Origin: a virus
Length of the DNA stretch: 38,431 nucleotides
Direction: 5' to 3' (one strand)
IMG/VR virus record: IMGVR_UViG_3300010399_000025
Location: 1 to 38,431 of that record
Position 1 is the first letter of the stretch. Each line of letters begins with the position of its first letter. Shown one piece after another: positions 37,266 through 38,431 of this stretch. The notes under the pieces were generated by a model that was not told the origin of the DNA, ran no database searches, and worked only from the letters and a program-made list of their open reading frames with translations. A program made the translations under genes and the position numbers.

Positions 37266-37544
37266 ATGAAAAAGAGCACTATTCTTGCTGCCCTTTTAGT
37301 ACCTTCTTTCTGCTTAGCACAGACCAAGGAAGAGAAGAAGCATCAGATCACCACAGATATGATCGCATTAATACTGAAAATGATTGCCGCTGACCATCTC
37401 ATAACAATGAATCTGTGGAGCGAATATCTTTCGGTAGACAAAGAAGTAGCTGAAAAAGCGCGCCAAGATGGACTAAAGACATACGAAGAAGCTGAAGAAC
37501 TGTTCAATCAATTGGAAGAACTAAATAAAAAGGAAACTCCATGA
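37266..37544 (+). CDS. Small secreted helical protein (cassette gene 1)
   Basis: The product is 92 residues; AAGGA lies 8 bases before the ATG. A signal peptide (MKKSTILAALLVPSFCLA, cleavage near 18) precedes a Lys/Glu-rich helical domain with HQITTDMIALILKMIAADHL and YEEAEELFNQLEELNKKE. Its start (KSTILAALLVPSFC) closely matches that of the next product (KSIILAVLLVPMFS), so the two share an origin at least in their leaders. Stop overlaps the next start (ATGA). A periplasmic coiled-coil role is inferred; no known family. Confidence 0.78.
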   Translation: MKKSTILAALLVPSFCLAQTKEEKKHQITTDMIALILKMIAADHLITMNLWSEYLSVDKEVAEKARQDGLKTYEEAEELFNQLEELNKKETP

Positions 37545-37831
37545 ACTATAAGAGTATTATTCTTGCCGTCCTTCTAGTGCCTATGTTCTCATATGCAGAT
37601 AGCAAGGAAGACCAGATTAAATACCTCAAAGATCAAGTCGATATCGTTGAGCACAATCTAACGTGTCTCGACGAGGAGCTCGCGTATGAAGCGTTCTTGT
37701 ATGTCACGACCGAGACAAAGGATGTAGCCACATCTAAGGCTATCCGCAAAGAGATTCGTGACCTACACAAGTATCTTGTATATCTCCATAAGAAGCTAAA
37801 AAAACTAGGAATCATTTATGAACCCGAATAA
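37541..37831 (+). CDS. Small secreted coiled-coil protein (cassette gene 2)
   Basis: The product is 96 residues with a signal peptide (MNYKSIILAVLLVPMFSYA), then an acidic/basic heptad-like region (KEDQIKYLKDQVDIVEHNL, IRKEIRDLHKYLVYLHKKLK). Its ATG overlaps the previous stop by 4 bp, and it overlaps the next gene by 14 bp, so the three are translationally coupled. A soluble periplasmic coiled coil could act like a spanin ectodomain or a chaperone for the downstream hydrophobic proteins; both are speculative. Confidence 0.78.
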   Translation: MNYKSIILAVLLVPMFSYADSKEDQIKYLKDQVDIVEHNLTCLDEELAYEAFLYVTTETKDVATSKAIRKEIRDLHKYLVYLHKKLKKLGIIYEPE

Positions 37832-38431
37832 GTACATTATCCTCGCTACCCTTTTACTCTCTACCCCTGGACTATTACTGACTGGAGGACGCAATTCAAG
37901 AGAGCGCAAACCTCGCAAGGCTATGGGAGAAGTTGCTACTCAGAATGTTAAAGAGAGCGTTCAGGAGTTTGATAAATCTGTCGACAAGTTCGAGAAGATG
38001 GTCGACAAGCTAGACAATATGTTCACCGGCAAACGAGCTGAAGAAGTCGTAAACGGAGCTGTCATAGGCCTCTTTACCGGCGTAGCGGGCGCTGCAAAAA
38101 TGGGCGCTACAGCAACGGTAGAAGCAGGATCAACCGCTCTTACAACGGTGGCAGCAGGAACTAAAGCGACAGCACTTGCAGTTGTAGCCTCTCCTTTAAC
38201 CGTTCCAGTAGCAGTTGGTGCGGCCGGAGTAGGATCTGTGGGCTTTCTTGGATATGTCTTCATGCTAGAGAACAGAGAACACGAGTTCCGTCGTTGCTTA
38301 ACCAGAAACTTTGACTGTGAGAAGTCTGGTCTCAATGATCGTGGATTTCCAAGAAGATGTAACTCACCAGCGAGAAGATATGCCTATTGGTATAAGCGCG
38401 GAGAAGACAGTATAGCAAGACGTTACGTGGC
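37818..38431 (+). CDS. Secreted/membrane protein with Gly/Ala-rich hydrophobic core (cassette gene 3), N-terminal part
   Basis: This is the first 204 codons of a 230-residue protein completed at 2-202 across the circular junction. It has an N-terminal hydrophobic leader (YIILATLLLSTPGLLLTGG), a basic stretch, then a charged amphipathic helix (FDKSVDKFEKMVDKLDNMF). A long small-residue-rich hydrophobic segment of about 80 residues follows (GAVIGLFTGVAGAAKMGATA, VASPLTVPVAVGAAGVGSVG), then a basic Cys-containing tail. The next gene has a comparable plan, suggesting a two-component membrane assembly. A pore or ejection-like role is inferred only from composition. Confidence 0.8.
   Translation, partial: MNPNKYIILATLLLSTPGLLLTGGRNSRERKPRKAMGEVATQNVKESVQEFDKSVDKFEKMVDKLDNMFTGKRAEEVVNGAVIGLFTGVAGAAKMGATATVEAGSTALTTVAAGTKATALAVVASPLTVPVAVGAAGVGSVGFLGYVFMLENREHEFRRCLTRNFDCEKSGLNDRGFPRRCNSPARRYAYWYKRGEDSIARRYV
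38309..38431. repeat. Terminal direct overlap, right copy (equals 1-123)
   Basis: This is the second copy of the 123-base terminal overlap; removing one copy leaves a unit of 38,308 bp. It lies within the third cassette gene, which reads through without a frame change. Confidence 0.95.

Noticed and set aside
1-38431. CRISPR arrays, tRNA and rRNA genes
   Set aside because: No regularly spaced identical repeats with unique spacers, and no cloverleaf or rRNA-like sequence seen; a covariance-model scan was not possible.

Overview
The window is a complete or near-complete genome of a tailed dsDNA bacteriophage. The first 123 bases are repeated exactly as the last 123, and one reading frame runs unbroken across that junction, so the molecule is circular or circularly permuted with a unit of about 38,308 bp. 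The virion set (terminase, P22-type portal, scaffold-like protein, N4-gp56-type major capsid protein, P22 gp10-like tail protein, no tape measure, no tail sheath) points to a short-tailed, podovirus-like phage. At least seven proteins carry Sec-type signal peptides, so the host has a periplasm or secretes. No tRNA, rRNA, CRISPR array, integrase, DNA or RNA polymerase, or classical endolysin was recognised. The host cannot be named from the sequence.

Layout. (1) 37.2 kb through the junction to 1.2 kb, + strand: a compact cassette of signal-peptide, coiled-coil and Gly/Ala-rich membrane proteins of unknown function, closed by a strong hairpin. (2) 1.3-13.3 kb, - strand: scaffold-like protein, several small very basic or conserved virion-region proteins, a C1q-like Cys-rich protein, a secreted G1 glutamic peptidase, portal, terminase large subunit, small zinc-binding proteins, putative small terminase and a degenerate RusA-like protein. 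A + strand HNH endonuclease gene is inserted at 2.7 kb. (3) 13.3-15.7 kb, - strand: a winged-helix replication-type protein and two small helix-turn-helix regulators. (4) 15.7-17.3 kb, + strand: early operon with an Erf-type annealing protein, a stand-alone copy of its C-terminal domain and three small proteins. It diverges from the regulators at an operator of three 10-bp repeats. (5) 17.4-26.1 kb, - strand: adhesin/fibre region with heavy repeat expansion and paralogy. (6) 26.2-26.9 kb, + strand: ribbon-helix-helix regulator under three TTGTACAT repeats, plus two small membrane proteins. (7) 26.9-36.6 kb, - strand: internal virion proteins, tail, head-tail adaptor, capsid accessory proteins and major capsid protein.

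Capsid, tail, packaging and fibre genes all read on the - strand, with Gly-Cys-rich stem-loops (some with T runs) at several junctions. The capsid gene is preceded by about 700 bp without a gene. This holds two hairpin terminators facing it, a promoter-like site between them, and a large nested inverted repeat enclosing three 54-bp-period repeats, whose base touches the capsid ribosome binding site. The regulators, the lack of an integrase and the circular map would fit either a lytic phage with transcriptional switches or a plasmid-like prophage. The most unusual items are the phage-encoded glutamic peptidase, the antisense membrane/secreted cassette splitting the morphogenesis cluster, and the structured capsid leader.
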